A DNA stretch of 64,000 bases from Rhodospirillaceae bacterium (GCA_018671895.1 JABHGV010000074.1:1-64000), one strand, 5' to 3'; positions 51,239-61,522 are shown, counted from the first letter of the stretch. Made by a program: numbers and translations. Notes: generated by a model from the sequence alone, not told the origin.

Positions 51239-52468
51239 TTAGGCGGCTTTTTGGGAACTTCCGCCAGAGCCGTCGCCACCGAACAGGATGGCTTGCGCCG
51301 CGGGAACCGCGGCACCTTCGACAATATCGATGCCCATTTCCTTCAGCGTGCCTTCCATGGCGCTGAGACACAAAATGACATGCGCCGGGGTGCTCGATTG
51401 ACCCATCAGTCCGATGCGCCAGACCTTGCCAGCCAGTCCGCCCAATCCACCGCCGACTTCCAGGTCGTAGTTGTCGAGCAGGATTTTGCGGGATTTCGGC
51501 TTGTCGACGCCTTCGGGAACCTTCAGCGTCGTCAGTTGTGGCAGGTGGATATCTTCTGATACCAGCGGGTCAAGACCCATGGCCCGGAAACCGGCACGCA
51601 GCGCATCTGAATTGCGGCGATGGCGGGTCCAGGAATTCTCGATGCCTTCTTCGCGAATCATCAACAGCGATTCATGTAGTCCATACAGTGCGTTAACCGG
51701 GGCCGTGTGGTGATACGAACGCGGTGCACCGGCACCGTCGGTCCAGTAATTCATCACCAACGACAGGTCCAGGAACCAACTCTGCACCGGGGTCTTGCGG
51801 GCCTGAATAACGTCTGTGGCGCGAGAACTGAATGTCACCGGCGAGATGCCGGGCGCACAGGACAGGCATTTCTGGGTGCCGGAATAAACGGCGTCGGCAC
51901 CCCATTCATCGACCATGACCGGGCTGCCGCCCAGCGAGGTGACGGCATCGACGATGGACAGTGCGCCATGCTTTTGCGCCATCTCGCACAACGTCCTGGC
52001 ATCAGATAGCACACCGGTCGAGGTTTCGGCGTGCACGAACGCCAGCGCCTTCGTGCCGGGATTGGCTTTAAGGGCGTCTTCGACCTTGTTCAGGTCAATG
52101 GCGTGTCCCCATTCGTCTTCGACCATCACGGCGGTGCCGCCACAACGCTCGACGTTTTCCTTCATGCGACCGCCGAAAACGCCGTTCTGACAAACAACGA
52201 CCGTGTCGCCGGGCTCAATCAGGTTGACGAAGCAGGTCTCCATACCGGCAGAACCGGGGGCCGATACCGGCAGCGTCAGCTGGTTTTCCGTCTGGAAGAC
52301 ATAGCGCAGCAATTCCTTGATTTCATCCATCAAGCCGACGAAGGATGGGTCCAGGTGACCGACGGTGGGGCGCGCCATGGCTTGCAGGACGCGCGGATGC
52401 ACGTCTGACGGGCCGGGGCCCATTAAAATCCGGTTAGGCGGGGTGAATTGGGTAATTTCGTTAATCAT
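51239..52468 (-). CDS. Serine/alanine-glyoxylate aminotransferase (class V)
   Basis: The 409 residues match class V PLP aminotransferases of the AGXT/SPT group. [16 protein letters not shown] and [16 protein letters not shown] open the family pattern, the internal aldimine Lys is in [10 protein letters not shown] (about residue 200), and the C-terminal domain has [23 protein letters not shown]. It transfers the amino group of alanine or serine to glyoxylate. The sequence does not decide between alanine and serine as donor. The ATG at 52468 has AAGGAC upstream. It lies between folC and trxA, which are often neighbours, so it looks like an insertion into that order. Confidence 0.9.
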   Translation of the reverse strand: MINEITQFTPPNRILMGPGPSDVHPRVLQAMARPTVGHLDPSFVGLMDEIKELLRYVFQTENQLTLPVSAPGSAGMETCFVNLIEPGDTVVVCQNGVFGGRMKENVERCGGTAVMVEDEWGHAIDLNKVEDALKANPGTKALAFVHAETSTGVLSDARTLCEMAQKHGALSIVDAVTSLGGSPVMVDEWGADAVYSGTQKCLSCAPGISPVTFSSRATDVIQARKTPVQSWFLDLSLVMNYWTDGAGAPRSYHHTAPVNALYGLHESLLMIREEGIENSWTRHRRNSDALRAGFRAMGLDPLVSEDIHLPQLTTLKVPEGVDKPKSRKILLDNYDLEVGGGLGGLAGKVWRIGLMGQSSTPAHVILCLSAMEGTLKEMGIDIVEGAAVPAAQAILFGGDGSGGSSQKAA

Positions 52469-52498
52469 AAGTTCAATCGTCCTTTTTTCTTCGCCGGA

Positions 52499-52527
52499 TA
52501 TATAGCGTTTGTAAGGGATACGACCAA
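52499..52527 (-). promoter_or_regulatory. Sigma-70 promoter of the aminotransferase gene
   Basis: On the minus strand TTGGTC (52527-52522) and TATATA (52504-52499) are 17 bases apart, with the start codon about 30 bases further. Confidence 0.55.
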
Positions 52528-52610
52528 ACAATATTTCGGCATGCGGAAAATTGCCCGCAAACCGTTTAAAAGAGCGAATTATTGTGTCTTGAAAGGGTCG
52601 TCAGGAAAAA

Positions 52611-52928
52611 TCAGATGTTCGACTGAACCCACTCGGCCAGCTGATTTTTCGGCATGGCACCAATTTTGGTCGCCGCTACCTGTCCGTCCTTGAACATCAT
52701 TAGCGTCGGAATACCGCGCACACCATACGTTGACGGGGTGGTCGGGTTTTCGTCGATGTTCAGTTTGGCGATGATGACCTTGTCGCCCAATTCATTGGAG
52801 ATTTCTTCCAGTGCCGGTGCAATCTGCTTACACGGGCCACACCATTCGGCCCAGAAATCAACAACGACCGGGGTCGAGGATTTGAGCACATCGGCATCGA
52901 AAGAAGAATCGGTCACAGCTATGGGCAT
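52611..52928 (-). CDS. trxA: Thioredoxin 1
   Basis: This 105-residue cytosolic thiol reductant has the canonical active site [14 protein letters not shown] (about 25-38), the cis-Pro in [14 protein letters not shown], and normal length. It lies 79 bases downstream of addA on the same strand and probably shares part of that transcript. Confidence 0.97.
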   Translation of the reverse strand: MPIAVTDSSFDADVLKSSTPVVVDFWAEWCGPCKQIAPALEEISNELGDKVIIAKLNIDENPTTPSTYGVRGIPTLMMFKDGQVAATKIGAMPKNQLAEWVQSNI

Positions 52929-53007
52929 TTACTTACATCCTGTCGTCTTGTTACCGGGAATCGGCTTTGTTTGGGTGCATCGAATCTATGCAGCGGACCC
53001 GCCCTCG

Positions 53008-56000
53008 TCAAGGTGCGAGTAGGGCTTCGGGCAAGGTCATCAGGCGGGGTGCGTTTCCAGGCCCGTGAGTCCAGGCCAGAATGCAGGTTATGCGCCTGTT
53101 GGGATAGATTTCCCCCAGCAATTGGCGATAGGTCGCCATCTGCCGGATATAGGCCTCCGCCACGCCGTCGATGCTCGCGGGTGGCGGGCGGTTGGTCTTG
53201 TAGTCGACAATCCGGATTTCATCGTCACTCACCAGCAACCGGTCGATGCGCCCCGATATCACCCGGCCATCGACGATTCCACAGACCGGCACTTCGGCGA
53301 TTGAACCGGGGCCGAACAGGTCGGCGAATTTCTCATCATTCAGAACGCCCAGGGTTTCCGTCAGAATATCGGCCTGTTCATCGTCGCTGAGTCCATGGCA
53401 TGAACGCGCCAGATAGGCGCTGATGGCGCCCGGGCGATCCCGGGGCGCAAGGTCCGGCGCACTTTCCAACAAGCGGTGGATGATGTTGCCGCGCTTGAAA
53501 CGCTCGCCGTCGTCTTCATCGAAGGGCGAAAACACCGGTGGCGTTTCGTCTGACGGTCTGGACGGGGCCAGCGGGCGCGGCGGTTCGGGCTCGTCCGGGG
53601 CTTTCATTTGTGCCCAGTCGGGCAAGGGGGCGTCGGTGGGTCCTTCACGGTCCGGGGCTTTGTCGCTGATTTCGATGTCTTGGGGGTTTTCCTGAACATG
53701 GATGCCGCCGTCGGTATCCAGGTCAATGTCCATGGCGCTGCATATCAAGTCATACCAGCAGCCCTCGGGCCGCTTGTTCTTGCCCTGCCAGCCACAAATA
53801 TACAGCCGGTCGCGCGCCCGGGTGGCGGCGACATACAGCAGGCGGCGGTTTTCTTCCTCGATTCTGGCGCGCGCGGCGTCGGCGAGTGTGCGGGTGACGG
53901 CTTCCTCTGCCGCTTTATAGCCGGGCCACAGGACCACCGGGTCCGGTTCGTTCAACCATTTCAGTTTCGGGTCGAACTGGGCGCGCGGCATGGTGCAGGT
54001 GTCGGGCAGGAAGACAATATTCGCCTGCAAGCCTTTCGACCCATGCACGGTCATCACCCGGACCTGTCCATGTCCGTGTTCCAGATCACGTTTGATTTGC
54101 GTTTGTCCGGCCTCGATCCAATGGGTGAAGCTTTGCATGGACGCCACGTGTTCGCGTTCGTAATCGAGCGCCAGATTCAGGAATTCGTCAATCGGGTCGT
54201 CGGCTTCCGGCCCCAGTCTGGCGAGCAGCGCCTTGCGCCCGCCTTCGGCCCCCAGCAGGGTCGAGAAAAACTCGTACGGGGCCATGGTGTCGGCGCGTCC
54301 AAGTAATTCACCGAGGCGTTGATACGTAGCCAAATAGCGCCCGTCGGCTTTCAGGGCCTGCCACAGGGAACCCTCGCGCTCAGGCGCCAACTTGATCAGA
54401 TCATCGTCGTTCAGGCCGATCAGCGGGCTTTTCAGGACGACGGCCAGGGTCAGGTCATCATCGGGCAACAGTACAAAACGAGCCAGCGCCAGCAGGTCCA
54501 TGACGGCCAGTTGTTCCGTCAGCACCATGCGGTCGGCACCGGCGACGGGAATGTCGCGCTGCTTCAGGGCGTTGACCATTTTCTCGGCAAAGCTGCCGCG
54601 CTTTTGCAACAAAATCATAATGTCGCCGGCATCAATGGCGCGGCCCGCCGATGGCAATTGTTGCTCGTCATCGAGCCAGCCTTTGATGGTGTCGGCAATC
54701 TTGTTGGCCAGCCGGTCCTGGGGGCTGTCGACAGCGGCGCGGTCCAGCGGTGCGTCCCAGGGGTCCAGTTCCAGCGCTTCGCCCGGCTTCAACGTTGGCC
54801 AGACCTCGATGCGCCCGGCCTCGCCATCGCGCGCCCATCGGTGCACGATTGGCTTGTCCTCGAACGTCAGGCCGTTCCGCGCCGCCTCGCTTTCGAATAT
54901 GGCATCGACGGTCTTCAGCACTGATTCCGTCGAACGGTACGAGACCACCAATTCGACATCACGAAAGGTTTCCTTTGCCGCATCGGCGGTTTTGGCAAAA
55001 TGCTGTTTCATGACCCCGAACATGTGCGGATCGGCACCCTGAAAGCTGTAAATGGATTGTTTTTCATCGCCGACGGCAAAAATGGTGCGGGGATGGTCGG
55101 TGCGGCCCTCGCCACTGAAAAAATCACCGGCTAGCGCCTGAATCACCTGCCACTGGTCCGGGGCGGTGTCTTGCGCTTCATCGACTAGGATATGATCCAG
55201 CCCGCCGTCCAGCTTGTAGAGCACCCACGAGACATCGCTTTCGGTCAGCAGCAGGTCGCGGGTTTTTTCAATCAGGTCGTCGTAATCGAGCAGGGCGCGT
55301 TGTTCTTTCAGCTCTTCGAAACGCTGCATCAGGGCCGCGCCGACAACCACCAGCGCATGGCTGGCTTCGGCGATCCTGACGGCCTTCAGCTTGTCCAGCA
55401 CAGCGACAAGACGTTGTTGCTCGGCATCCAGCGTGGCCAGTACATCGGGATGGGTCTCGCCCATTTTCTTGGTGATGACGTTTTTGCGAGGCTTGTCATC
55501 TTTTGTGAGGAAGACCGACAGATAAACGCTGTGGAACAGATCGTGACGCTGATCCGGTGGCGTTGTCAGGAACTGATCAAGGGCGGCCCCCTGTTTTTTG
55601 TCGGTCGGACTGCCGCCTTGCAGGGTCTCCATGGCGGCTTTCATGGTGCTCTCGTCGATGCCATCAAGGGCATTGGAAATGATGTTCTGGGGCGTGTCGT
55701 CGTCGTTCAGGCCCAACGCGGTGCGGGCGGTTCGGGCGACCTCATCGACCGATCCGTGGTGGCGGATCATCCGATGCAGACGGCCCCGTGCACTCGCCAG
55801 CTCGCGCATCAGGCGGGCGAAGTCTTCTTCGTTGACCAGCATCGATATGTGGGCCAGTTCATCGCCGACCTCGCCATCGGCCAGCACCCGGTCGCGGGCC
55901 TCGGCCATCAGCTCGGCGGTGGTGCGTTCGTCGATGACGGCGAAGTGCGGGGCGACCCCAGCTTCGATGGGAAATCGCCCCAGCAACGATTCACAGAACG

Positions 56001-56373
56001 CATGAATGGTGCGGATTTTAAGCCCGCCGGGTGTGTCCAGAGTGGTCGCGAACAGGCGGCGGGCCGGGGCCAGCAGGTCAGGCGACGGGGCCTTGCCCAG
56101 CAGCGCGGCCAGTTCCGCCGTCAGCGTTTCGTCCGACGCCACCGCCCAGTCGCCCAGTCGTTCCGACAGGCGCGTCGCCATTTCCGCTGCTGCCGCCTTG
56201 GTAAAAGTCAGGCACAAGATACGCTCCGGGCTGGTTCCCGCCAGCAGCAGGCGCGAAATGCGGTCGGTCAGCACCTGCGTTTTGCCGGTCCCGGCATTGG
56301 CCGATACCCAGACCGAGATTTCCGGGTTGGCCCCGATAATCTGTGGGCCGGTGCGTTGTTGCGGCGTGCTCAT
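53008..56373 (-). CDS. addA: Double-strand break repair helicase-nuclease AddA
   Basis: The 1121-residue protein is the UvrD-type motor and nuclease subunit of AddAB, the RecBCD equivalent in alphaproteobacteria. It has Walker A VSANAGTGKTQVLTDRI (about 23-39), FTKAAAAEMA, VDEAQDTAPDQW (motif II), VGDEKQSIYSFQGAD (motif III), VMTVHGSKGLQANIVFLPD, and a C-terminal PD-(D/E)xK nuclease (GRIDRLLVSDDEIRIVDYKTNRPP). Its start overlaps addB by four bases. Confidence 0.95.
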   Translation of the reverse strand: MSTPQQRTGPQIIGANPEISVWVSANAGTGKTQVLTDRISRLLLAGTSPERILCLTFTKAAAAEMATRLSERLGDWAVASDETLTAELAALLGKAPSPDLLAPARRLFATTLDTPGGLKIRTIHAFCESLLGRFPIEAGVAPHFAVIDERTTAELMAEARDRVLADGEVGDELAHISMLVNEEDFARLMRELASARGRLHRMIRHHGSVDEVARTARTALGLNDDDTPQNIISNALDGIDESTMKAAMETLQGGSPTDKKQGAALDQFLTTPPDQRHDLFHSVYLSVFLTKDDKPRKNVITKKMGETHPDVLATLDAEQQRLVAVLDKLKAVRIAEASHALVVVGAALMQRFEELKEQRALLDYDDLIEKTRDLLLTESDVSWVLYKLDGGLDHILVDEAQDTAPDQWQVIQALAGDFFSGEGRTDHPRTIFAVGDEKQSIYSFQGADPHMFGVMKQHFAKTADAAKETFRDVELVVSYRSTESVLKTVDAIFESEAARNGLTFEDKPIVHRWARDGEAGRIEVWPTLKPGEALELDPWDAPLDRAAVDSPQDRLANKIADTIKGWLDDEQQLPSAGRAIDAGDIMILLQKRGSFAEKMVNALKQRDIPVAGADRMVLTEQLAVMDLLALARFVLLPDDDLTLAVVLKSPLIGLNDDDLIKLAPEREGSLWQALKADGRYLATYQRLGELLGRADTMAPYEFFSTLLGAEGGRKALLARLGPEADDPIDEFLNLALDYEREHVASMQSFTHWIEAGQTQIKRDLEHGHGQVRVMTVHGSKGLQANIVFLPDTCTMPRAQFDPKLKWLNEPDPVVLWPGYKAAEEAVTRTLADAARARIEEENRRLLYVAATRARDRLYICGWQGKNKRPEGCWYDLICSAMDIDLDTDGGIHVQENPQDIEISDKAPDREGPTDAPLPDWAQMKAPDEPEPPRPLAPSRPSDETPPVFSPFDEDDGERFKRGNIIHRLLESAPDLAPRDRPGAISAYLARSCHGLSDDEQADILTETLGVLNDEKFADLFGPGSIAEVPVCGIVDGRVISGRIDRLLVSDDEIRIVDYKTNRPPPASIDGVAEAYIRQMATYRQLLGEIYPNRRITCILAWTHGPGNAPRLMTLPEALLAP

Positions 56374-59321
56374 TCGCCGTCTCCATCATCGCCGGTCATC
56401 CATTCCCGGACCCGGGCCAGATGGTCGAAATCACCACCGCGATTCTGGAACATCGGCGTGGTGCGCGACAAATAAGGCGTCGCCTCGTCATCGAAATCCG
56501 CAATGCGTTTTTTCAGCCCGTCGATGGCGTCGCCCGCCATCTCTTCGACGTCCTTGGCGTTGGCGTGTCGCTTGCCGGGAACCCGGCCGCCAGACAGATG
56601 CAAATACAGCAGCTCGCGAACCTCGCCTTCATCGACGCCGTTGAAATGCCCGCCTGTGGCCATGGTCGCTTCCAGCGACAGTTGCGGTGCCAGCCCAGTG
56701 GCAACCTGTTTCCACGTTGGCGGTGCGCCAGTTTTGTAATCGACGATCCCCAAGCCTCCATCTTCATGCCGGTCGATGCGGTCGGCGCGCGCCGTCAGCA
56801 TGAAGTCTCCGGCGGGGCCATCAAGCGGCATTTCCCCTCTGGTTTCGGTCGCCAGCGGCAGCCAGCCCTGATCGCGGCGCAGTCTTTCATCGTCGATGAA
56901 CCAGCGGGCAATGCGCTTGAAACGCGGCCACCAGAACGCCAGCACACCGGGCCGGGACAAATGTTCACCGAAAACCTCCCGCCCAATATCGACAAGCTTG
57001 TCATAGGCATCGTCGGGCAAGCTGTCGGGGTGGGTCTTGAAAAACCGGTCCAGCGCCTCGTGCACCAGAATCCCCCGGTCCGCCGCACCGGGGTCGGCGT
57101 CGATGGCATCCAGTTCCCGCAGTTTCAGGATTTCACCGGCATACAGCGCGTACGGGTCGCGTACCCATTTCTCGACACGTGTGACGGACATTTCCCGTGG
57201 CCTAAGCGCAACCGGCGGCATCGGTTTGGGTTCAGTGGGCGCGATGAATTCCTCTGGCGTGTTGAGTGTGCGCAGCCATTCCGACCAGCGACGGTCGGGA
57301 ATCAATTTGTCTTTTAATGCGGTGCCGGTCAGCAGGGTCCGAAGCCGCAGCAGCCAGCGCGATGGCACCGTCGGCGCGCCGCCAGATCGTCCGGCCCGGC
57401 TCAGAACAACTCTCGGCGCGGCAAAAGCTTGCGTGAAATCATGGGCCGTCAATCCAAGCCGACGCTCCGGTTGCGGCAGCCCGAAAGCATCCATCATCGG
57501 GCGGCTCATCCATGGGCTGGCGTCCGGTTGCGGCGGCCACGAGCCCTCGTTCAGCCCACCCAGAATGGTCACGTCTGCGTGTTGCAGGCGGGCTTCCATC
57601 AATCCCCAGATGTGCAGGCGCGGGTGCAGGCCATAGCGCGGGCGTACGGCGCGTCCGGCCAGCAAGGCATCGAGCAGCGCCGGCCAGGCGGCGGCATCGA
57701 TGTCGCCCAGGCTGTCGGCGGAATCGAGCAGGTCGGCGACGAACCCGGACAGTGCCTCGCCGTCGTCGCCCGCCCATATGCGTTCAGGCCCGCTCGTATC
57801 CGGGGTTGTTGCCAATGCCTCGATAAAGGCGATGTGCCCGGCCAGCAGGGGTTTCAGCGGTATTTCTTCACGTGCGAAAGCTTCAACGAAGGGCGCGGCG
57901 CTTGTCTGCAAAGCATCCAGCAGGGCCAGCAGGTCGGCATCGTCTTTGTCACGGCTTTCCGCCAACGCGGTTTTCAGCCCGTCCAGTCCTGCTGACGGTC
58001 TCGGCCCACGCAGCACGGCAATCTCGAGCCTGCGGACCATGGCCCGAAAACGAGATGCCTGTTGACCACCGGCGGCAAGCGGATGCTTCAGCAAACCGAG
58101 CAGGCTTATCGGTGCGAAGCCCTCGGCGGCGGCCCGCGCTGCAAGACGCAGGAACGTGGCGGGCACAGAATCGGCCAGCGGGCGTCCGGCGGAATCATCG
58201 ACATCAATGTCCCAGCGTTTCAGCTCCGACGCGACCCGGCGCGCCAGCCCCCGGTCCGGTGTCACCAGCGCCGCCGTCTTGTCAGGTTCTGTCAGGGCCT
58301 CTCGCATCAGCATGGCGATGGACCCGGCCTCGTCATGTTCGTTGGCCGCCTCGATAACGCTGAGCCCATCCAGGGCATCGGCGTCGGGCTCGGTGCGATG
58401 TTGCCATGTGTCGGTGACGCTGGCCGGAACCAGGGCGGCGTTGATCAGTGCCGTGCGCGACGATGGCGCGGAGGCAATAACATCGGATTGCCAGTCGCCG
58501 ACGTCACCACGTTCGATGCCGACGTGGCCGAGCAGACGGGCCATGCCGTATTGCGGATGGCTGGCCTCGAGTTCGTCCCACACGGCGTCGGTTGCATCCC
58601 GATCAAGGCCCGGCAGGACCAGTGCGCCCTGTGGCATCAAGGCAATGCATTTCAGCAGGTCGGCGGTCGCCGGTATGGATCCGGTTGAACCGGCGGCGAT
58701 GACCAGCCCGGCGGGCGGCAATTTCGTCCACGCCGCAGTTCGCGCCTCGAACCCTGCGTTGCGCCTCTCGATGGGGTCGATGTAGCCCTCGGCCTTCAAA
58801 ATGCCGGGCCAGTGGTCGGTCAGGATTTTCAGGAACTCGACGGTCTTTTGCCAATGGTCCGACAAATCAACAGTCTCGACCAGGCTACTCAGGCCATCGA
58901 AGGACAGGCGTTCGGTCTGCACCTGATCAAGCAGCCGCGCCAGTTCCGTCGCCAACCGCGCTGCCTGATCGGGGGTCGCTGCCATGTCGTCGCGCGATAA
59001 TATCAGCCGGGTCAGCAGCAATTGGCTGTGCAGGGTGGGAATGGCGGGCGGCAGGTCAAGCGCGTGGTCGTCGTCGAAGGCTTCGTCGTCATCGTCCACA
59101 TCGCCCAACGCCGACATCTGCGGCAGCAACAGGGCGCGGCCTTCGCCCAAGCGCAGGAAAGCATCGGCGAGCGCCCGACAGGCGCGGCGGGTCGGCAACA
59201 GCACGGTGACCGCCGACAAGGCCTCAGGCGCATCACCGACCTGGGCCACAATTCCAGACGCCAGGGCGTCGACGAAACTGGTTTCCGCCCCGATGGTATA
59301 GACGGTGGGGGTGCCCGTCAT
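56370..59321 (-). CDS. addB: Double-strand break repair protein AddB
   Basis: The 983-residue partner of AddA has a degenerate helicase region in which TVLLPTRRACRALADAFL takes the place of Walker A, so its ATPase is probably inactive, as in other alphaproteobacterial AddB. A C-terminal PD-(D/E)xK nuclease domain follows (ADRIDRHEDGGLGIVDYKTGAPP, about 845-870). The four-Cys iron-sulphur frame of Bacillus AddB is not visible. It overlaps addA and the MurU-like gene by four bases each. Confidence 0.92.
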   Translation of the reverse strand: MTGTPTVYTIGAETSFVDALASGIVAQVGDAPEALSAVTVLLPTRRACRALADAFLRLGEGRALLLPQMSALGDVDDDDEAFDDDHALDLPPAIPTLHSQLLLTRLILSRDDMAATPDQAARLATELARLLDQVQTERLSFDGLSSLVETVDLSDHWQKTVEFLKILTDHWPGILKAEGYIDPIERRNAGFEARTAAWTKLPPAGLVIAAGSTGSIPATADLLKCIALMPQGALVLPGLDRDATDAVWDELEASHPQYGMARLLGHVGIERGDVGDWQSDVIASAPSSRTALINAALVPASVTDTWQHRTEPDADALDGLSVIEAANEHDEAGSIAMLMREALTEPDKTAALVTPDRGLARRVASELKRWDIDVDDSAGRPLADSVPATFLRLAARAAAEGFAPISLLGLLKHPLAAGGQQASRFRAMVRRLEIAVLRGPRPSAGLDGLKTALAESRDKDDADLLALLDALQTSAAPFVEAFAREEIPLKPLLAGHIAFIEALATTPDTSGPERIWAGDDGEALSGFVADLLDSADSLGDIDAAAWPALLDALLAGRAVRPRYGLHPRLHIWGLMEARLQHADVTILGGLNEGSWPPQPDASPWMSRPMMDAFGLPQPERRLGLTAHDFTQAFAAPRVVLSRAGRSGGAPTVPSRWLLRLRTLLTGTALKDKLIPDRRWSEWLRTLNTPEEFIAPTEPKPMPPVALRPREMSVTRVEKWVRDPYALYAGEILKLRELDAIDADPGAADRGILVHEALDRFFKTHPDSLPDDAYDKLVDIGREVFGEHLSRPGVLAFWWPRFKRIARWFIDDERLRRDQGWLPLATETRGEMPLDGPAGDFMLTARADRIDRHEDGGLGIVDYKTGAPPTWKQVATGLAPQLSLEATMATGGHFNGVDEGEVRELLYLHLSGGRVPGKRHANAKDVEEMAGDAIDGLKKRIADFDDEATPYLSRTTPMFQNRGGDFDHLARVREWMTGDDGDGE

Positions 59322-60049
59322 CGGTGCTTGATTCCGGCGTAACGCAGTTTCATGTAGGTCTCGGCCTCATCAAGGCCATCGGGCGTGCCGATATGAAACC
59401 ATTCGCCATCGTGGACGACGCCATACAGGCGGTCTTCTTCCAGCGCCTTGTCGTACAGAACGTTCAGCGAGAACGCTCCCTCCGGTGCGTCCTTGAACAG
59501 GCGCGGGTGTAGAATTTGCACGCCGGTAAACAGGTAAGGCGCGACCTCGCTTTCCGGGCGGCGCATCAACGTGCCGTTGGCATCGGCACAGAAATCACCG
59601 CGTCCGTCATAGCCATAGGCATCGACGGTGGAATGCAGCAACAACAGGGCGTCCATATCATCGTCATGCCAGTGCCGGGCGAGGCGTTGCAGCGCGTCTT
59701 GCGATCCGTTCAGCCACAAGGTGTCGGCATTGCAGGCGAAAAACGGCTCGTCGCCCAACAGGTCCAGCGCCTTGGTGATGCCGCCGCCGGTCTCCAGAAT
59801 CGGGTCTTCGGGCGAGAACACGATGTCGATGCCCTGATAATCCTTCAGGTGCTCGACGATCATCTCGCCCAGATGGTGGGTGTTGACGATGATTTTTTCG
59901 ACACCGACGTCTTTCAGCCGGTCGATGGTGTGCGCCAGCAGGCTGCGTCCGGCGACTTTAACAAGCGGCTTCGGGCGGGTCTCGGTAATCGGGCGCATGC
60001 GGATACCAAACCCGGCGGCCAGCACCATGGCGACTTTCGGGATGCTCAT
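59318..60049 (-). CDS. murU: N-acetylmuramate-1-phosphate uridylyltransferase (MurU-like)
   Basis: The 243-residue nucleotidyltransferase has the signature VLAAGFGIRMRPITETRPKPLVKVAGRSLL (about 8-37) and the metal-binding FFACNADTLW. With AmgK it makes UDP-MurNAc from recycled MurNAc, bypassing MurA. The adjacent AmgK-like gene supports that assignment over glucose-1-phosphate transferases. It overlaps both neighbours by four bases. Confidence 0.85.
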   Translation of the reverse strand: MSIPKVAMVLAAGFGIRMRPITETRPKPLVKVAGRSLLAHTIDRLKDVGVEKIIVNTHHLGEMIVEHLKDYQGIDIVFSPEDPILETGGGITKALDLLGDEPFFACNADTLWLNGSQDALQRLARHWHDDDMDALLLLHSTVDAYGYDGRGDFCADANGTLMRRPESEVAPYLFTGVQILHPRLFKDAPEGAFSLNVLYDKALEEDRLYGVVHDGEWFHIGTPDGLDEAETYMKLRYAGIKHR

Positions 60050-61044
60050 TTCCGCACCTCACCCCTGATTCGAGGAGGCATATGTTCATCGAACCATGAT
60101 TTCAGGCGGCTCAGCCGGGGATGCTCTAATGCCGCTTCCAACAGTCGCCAGACACGCGGCAGATGGGCGAGGTAGTCCGGTTTGCCGTCGCGCTTGTCGA
60201 GCCGGGTAAAGATGCCGATGACCTTGGCGTGACGCTGGGCGGCAAGCACGGTAAAGGCAAGGTCGAACGCGTCGCGGTCAAGGTCGGGGAAGGCGGCGGT
60301 GTATCGTTCGATCATGGCGGCTTTCAGGTCCGGGTCGATATCGCGCCGGGCGTCTTGGAGCAGTGACATCAGGTCATAGGCGACGGAACCCAGCACCGCG
60401 TCCTGAAAATCCAGCAGGCCACAGGCCTTCGTTTCGTTCCGCCCCGCCAACCATATCAGATTGTCGACATGATAGTCGCGCAGCACCAGCACCTTCGGCG
60501 TCGCATGAACGTGGGGGAAAAGCTCCAGCCACGCATCGCCGTACTCACGGCGCACGGGCTCAGACAGGGGGATGTCATCGAACAGCCACACCGGTGCCAG
60601 AAAGGCCTCGTCGAGCAGCCGCCCATTGCCATAGGGCAACAGTCCTTCGGGGCGGGTTGAACATTTGTGAAGGCTGATCAGGACATCGACGGCGAGTGCA
60701 TACAGGGCCGCCTCGTCACCGTCAGTTGCCAGCATGCGGGTGTAGGTGTCGTCGCCCAGATCTTCGAGCAGCAACAGTCCGGCGTCTTCGTCAGTAGCGA
60801 TAATGTCGGGTGCGCTGAACCCCTGTTCTGATAAATAACGCGCGATGGCAACGAACGGCCTGACATCTTCATCGGGCGGCGGTGCATCCATCAGCACGGC
60901 ACGTTCATCGCCACGGACGAGCCTGTCGTAGTGCCGGAACGAGGCGTCGCCCGCCAGTGTCGCGCGGGCGGCATCACCCCATCCGTGGGTGTCCAGGAAT
61001 TCATCAATCAGTGCCGGGCGGTCTTTGTGCATGTCGCTGTTCAT
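60046..61044 (-). CDS. amgK: N-acetylmuramate / N-acetylglucosamine kinase (AmgK-like)
   Basis: The 332-residue aminoglycoside-phosphotransferase-fold kinase has GDASFRHYDRLVRG (nucleotide loop), LLLEDLGDDTYTRML, the Brenner-type catalytic loop VLRDYHVDNLIWL (about 195-208) and the metal site GLLDFQDAVLG. AmgK phosphorylates recovered MurNAc at C1 for MurU. Despite the fold it is not an aminoglycoside resistance gene. It overlaps tsaE by four bases. Confidence 0.87.
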   Translation of the reverse strand: MNSDMHKDRPALIDEFLDTHGWGDAARATLAGDASFRHYDRLVRGDERAVLMDAPPPDEDVRPFVAIARYLSEQGFSAPDIIATDEDAGLLLLEDLGDDTYTRMLATDGDEAALYALAVDVLISLHKCSTRPEGLLPYGNGRLLDEAFLAPVWLFDDIPLSEPVRREYGDAWLELFPHVHATPKVLVLRDYHVDNLIWLAGRNETKACGLLDFQDAVLGSVAYDLMSLLQDARRDIDPDLKAAMIERYTAAFPDLDRDAFDLAFTVLAAQRHAKVIGIFTRLDKRDGKPDYLAHLPRVWRLLEAALEHPRLSRLKSWFDEHMPPRIRGEVRK

Positions 61045-61490
61045 GTCAGGTCCACCTCGCGGTCGTCCCAGCCCGATATTCGAACCTCGCGGGCGTCAGT
61101 TCTGTCTGCGTGGCTGAACGTCAGTCTCAGGCAGGTCGCCGGCAACAGGTTGCCCAGTCGTTCCGGCCATTCGATCAGCGATATACCCTCGGCAAAGGCA
61201 TCGTCGATGCCCAATTCCAGCGCCTCATCAGATGTTTCCAGCCGGTACAGGTCGAAATGATATATCGGCGTCTCGGCATCGTCATAAACCTGCAACAGGG
61301 TAAAGGTCGGCGACGGCACTTCCGTTTCAGCCCCGCAAACGGCGCGAATGAAGGCTCGGGCGAAGACAGTCTTGCCGGTGCCAAGGTCACCTTGGAGCGC
61401 CAGCACATCACCAATCCGCGCCCGACCGGCCAGTTTCCCGGCCAGGGCGTTGGTGGCATCTTCGCTATCAAGGTTAATGGTGATGCTCAA
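61041..61490 (-). CDS. tsaE: tRNA threonylcarbamoyladenosine biosynthesis ATPase TsaE
   Basis: The 149-residue P-loop protein has Walker A LQGDLGTGKTVFARAFIR (about 33-50), VPSPTFTLLQVY and the conserved HFDLYRLETSDE. It helps TsaB/TsaD build the t6A modification of ANN-decoding tRNAs. It is the first gene of the tsaE-amgK-murU-addB-addA operon. Confidence 0.95.
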   Translation of the reverse strand: MSITINLDSEDATNALAGKLAGRARIGDVLALQGDLGTGKTVFARAFIRAVCGAETEVPSPTFTLLQVYDDAETPIYHFDLYRLETSDEALELGIDDAFAEGISLIEWPERLGNLLPATCLRLTFSHADRTDAREVRISGWDDREVDLT

Positions 61491-61493
61491 GAC

Positions 61494-61522
61494 TTGATCC
61501 TTAAGACCTTTGGGGTGATAAG
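61494..61522 (+). promoter_or_regulatory. Possible sigma-70 promoter of the ferredoxin-NADP reductase gene
   Basis: TTGATC (61494-61499) and GATAAG (61517-61522) have a 17-base spacing and lie about 30 bases before the start codon. Confidence 0.4.

Noticed and set aside
55192-56475. Plus-strand open frame (427 residues) opposite addA
   Set aside because: Antisense shadow. AddA motifs and the coupled operon fix the minus strand.
60046-61044. Aminoglycoside resistance kinase
   Set aside because: The fold is shared, but the MurU neighbour and AmgK-type motifs point to amino-sugar recycling.
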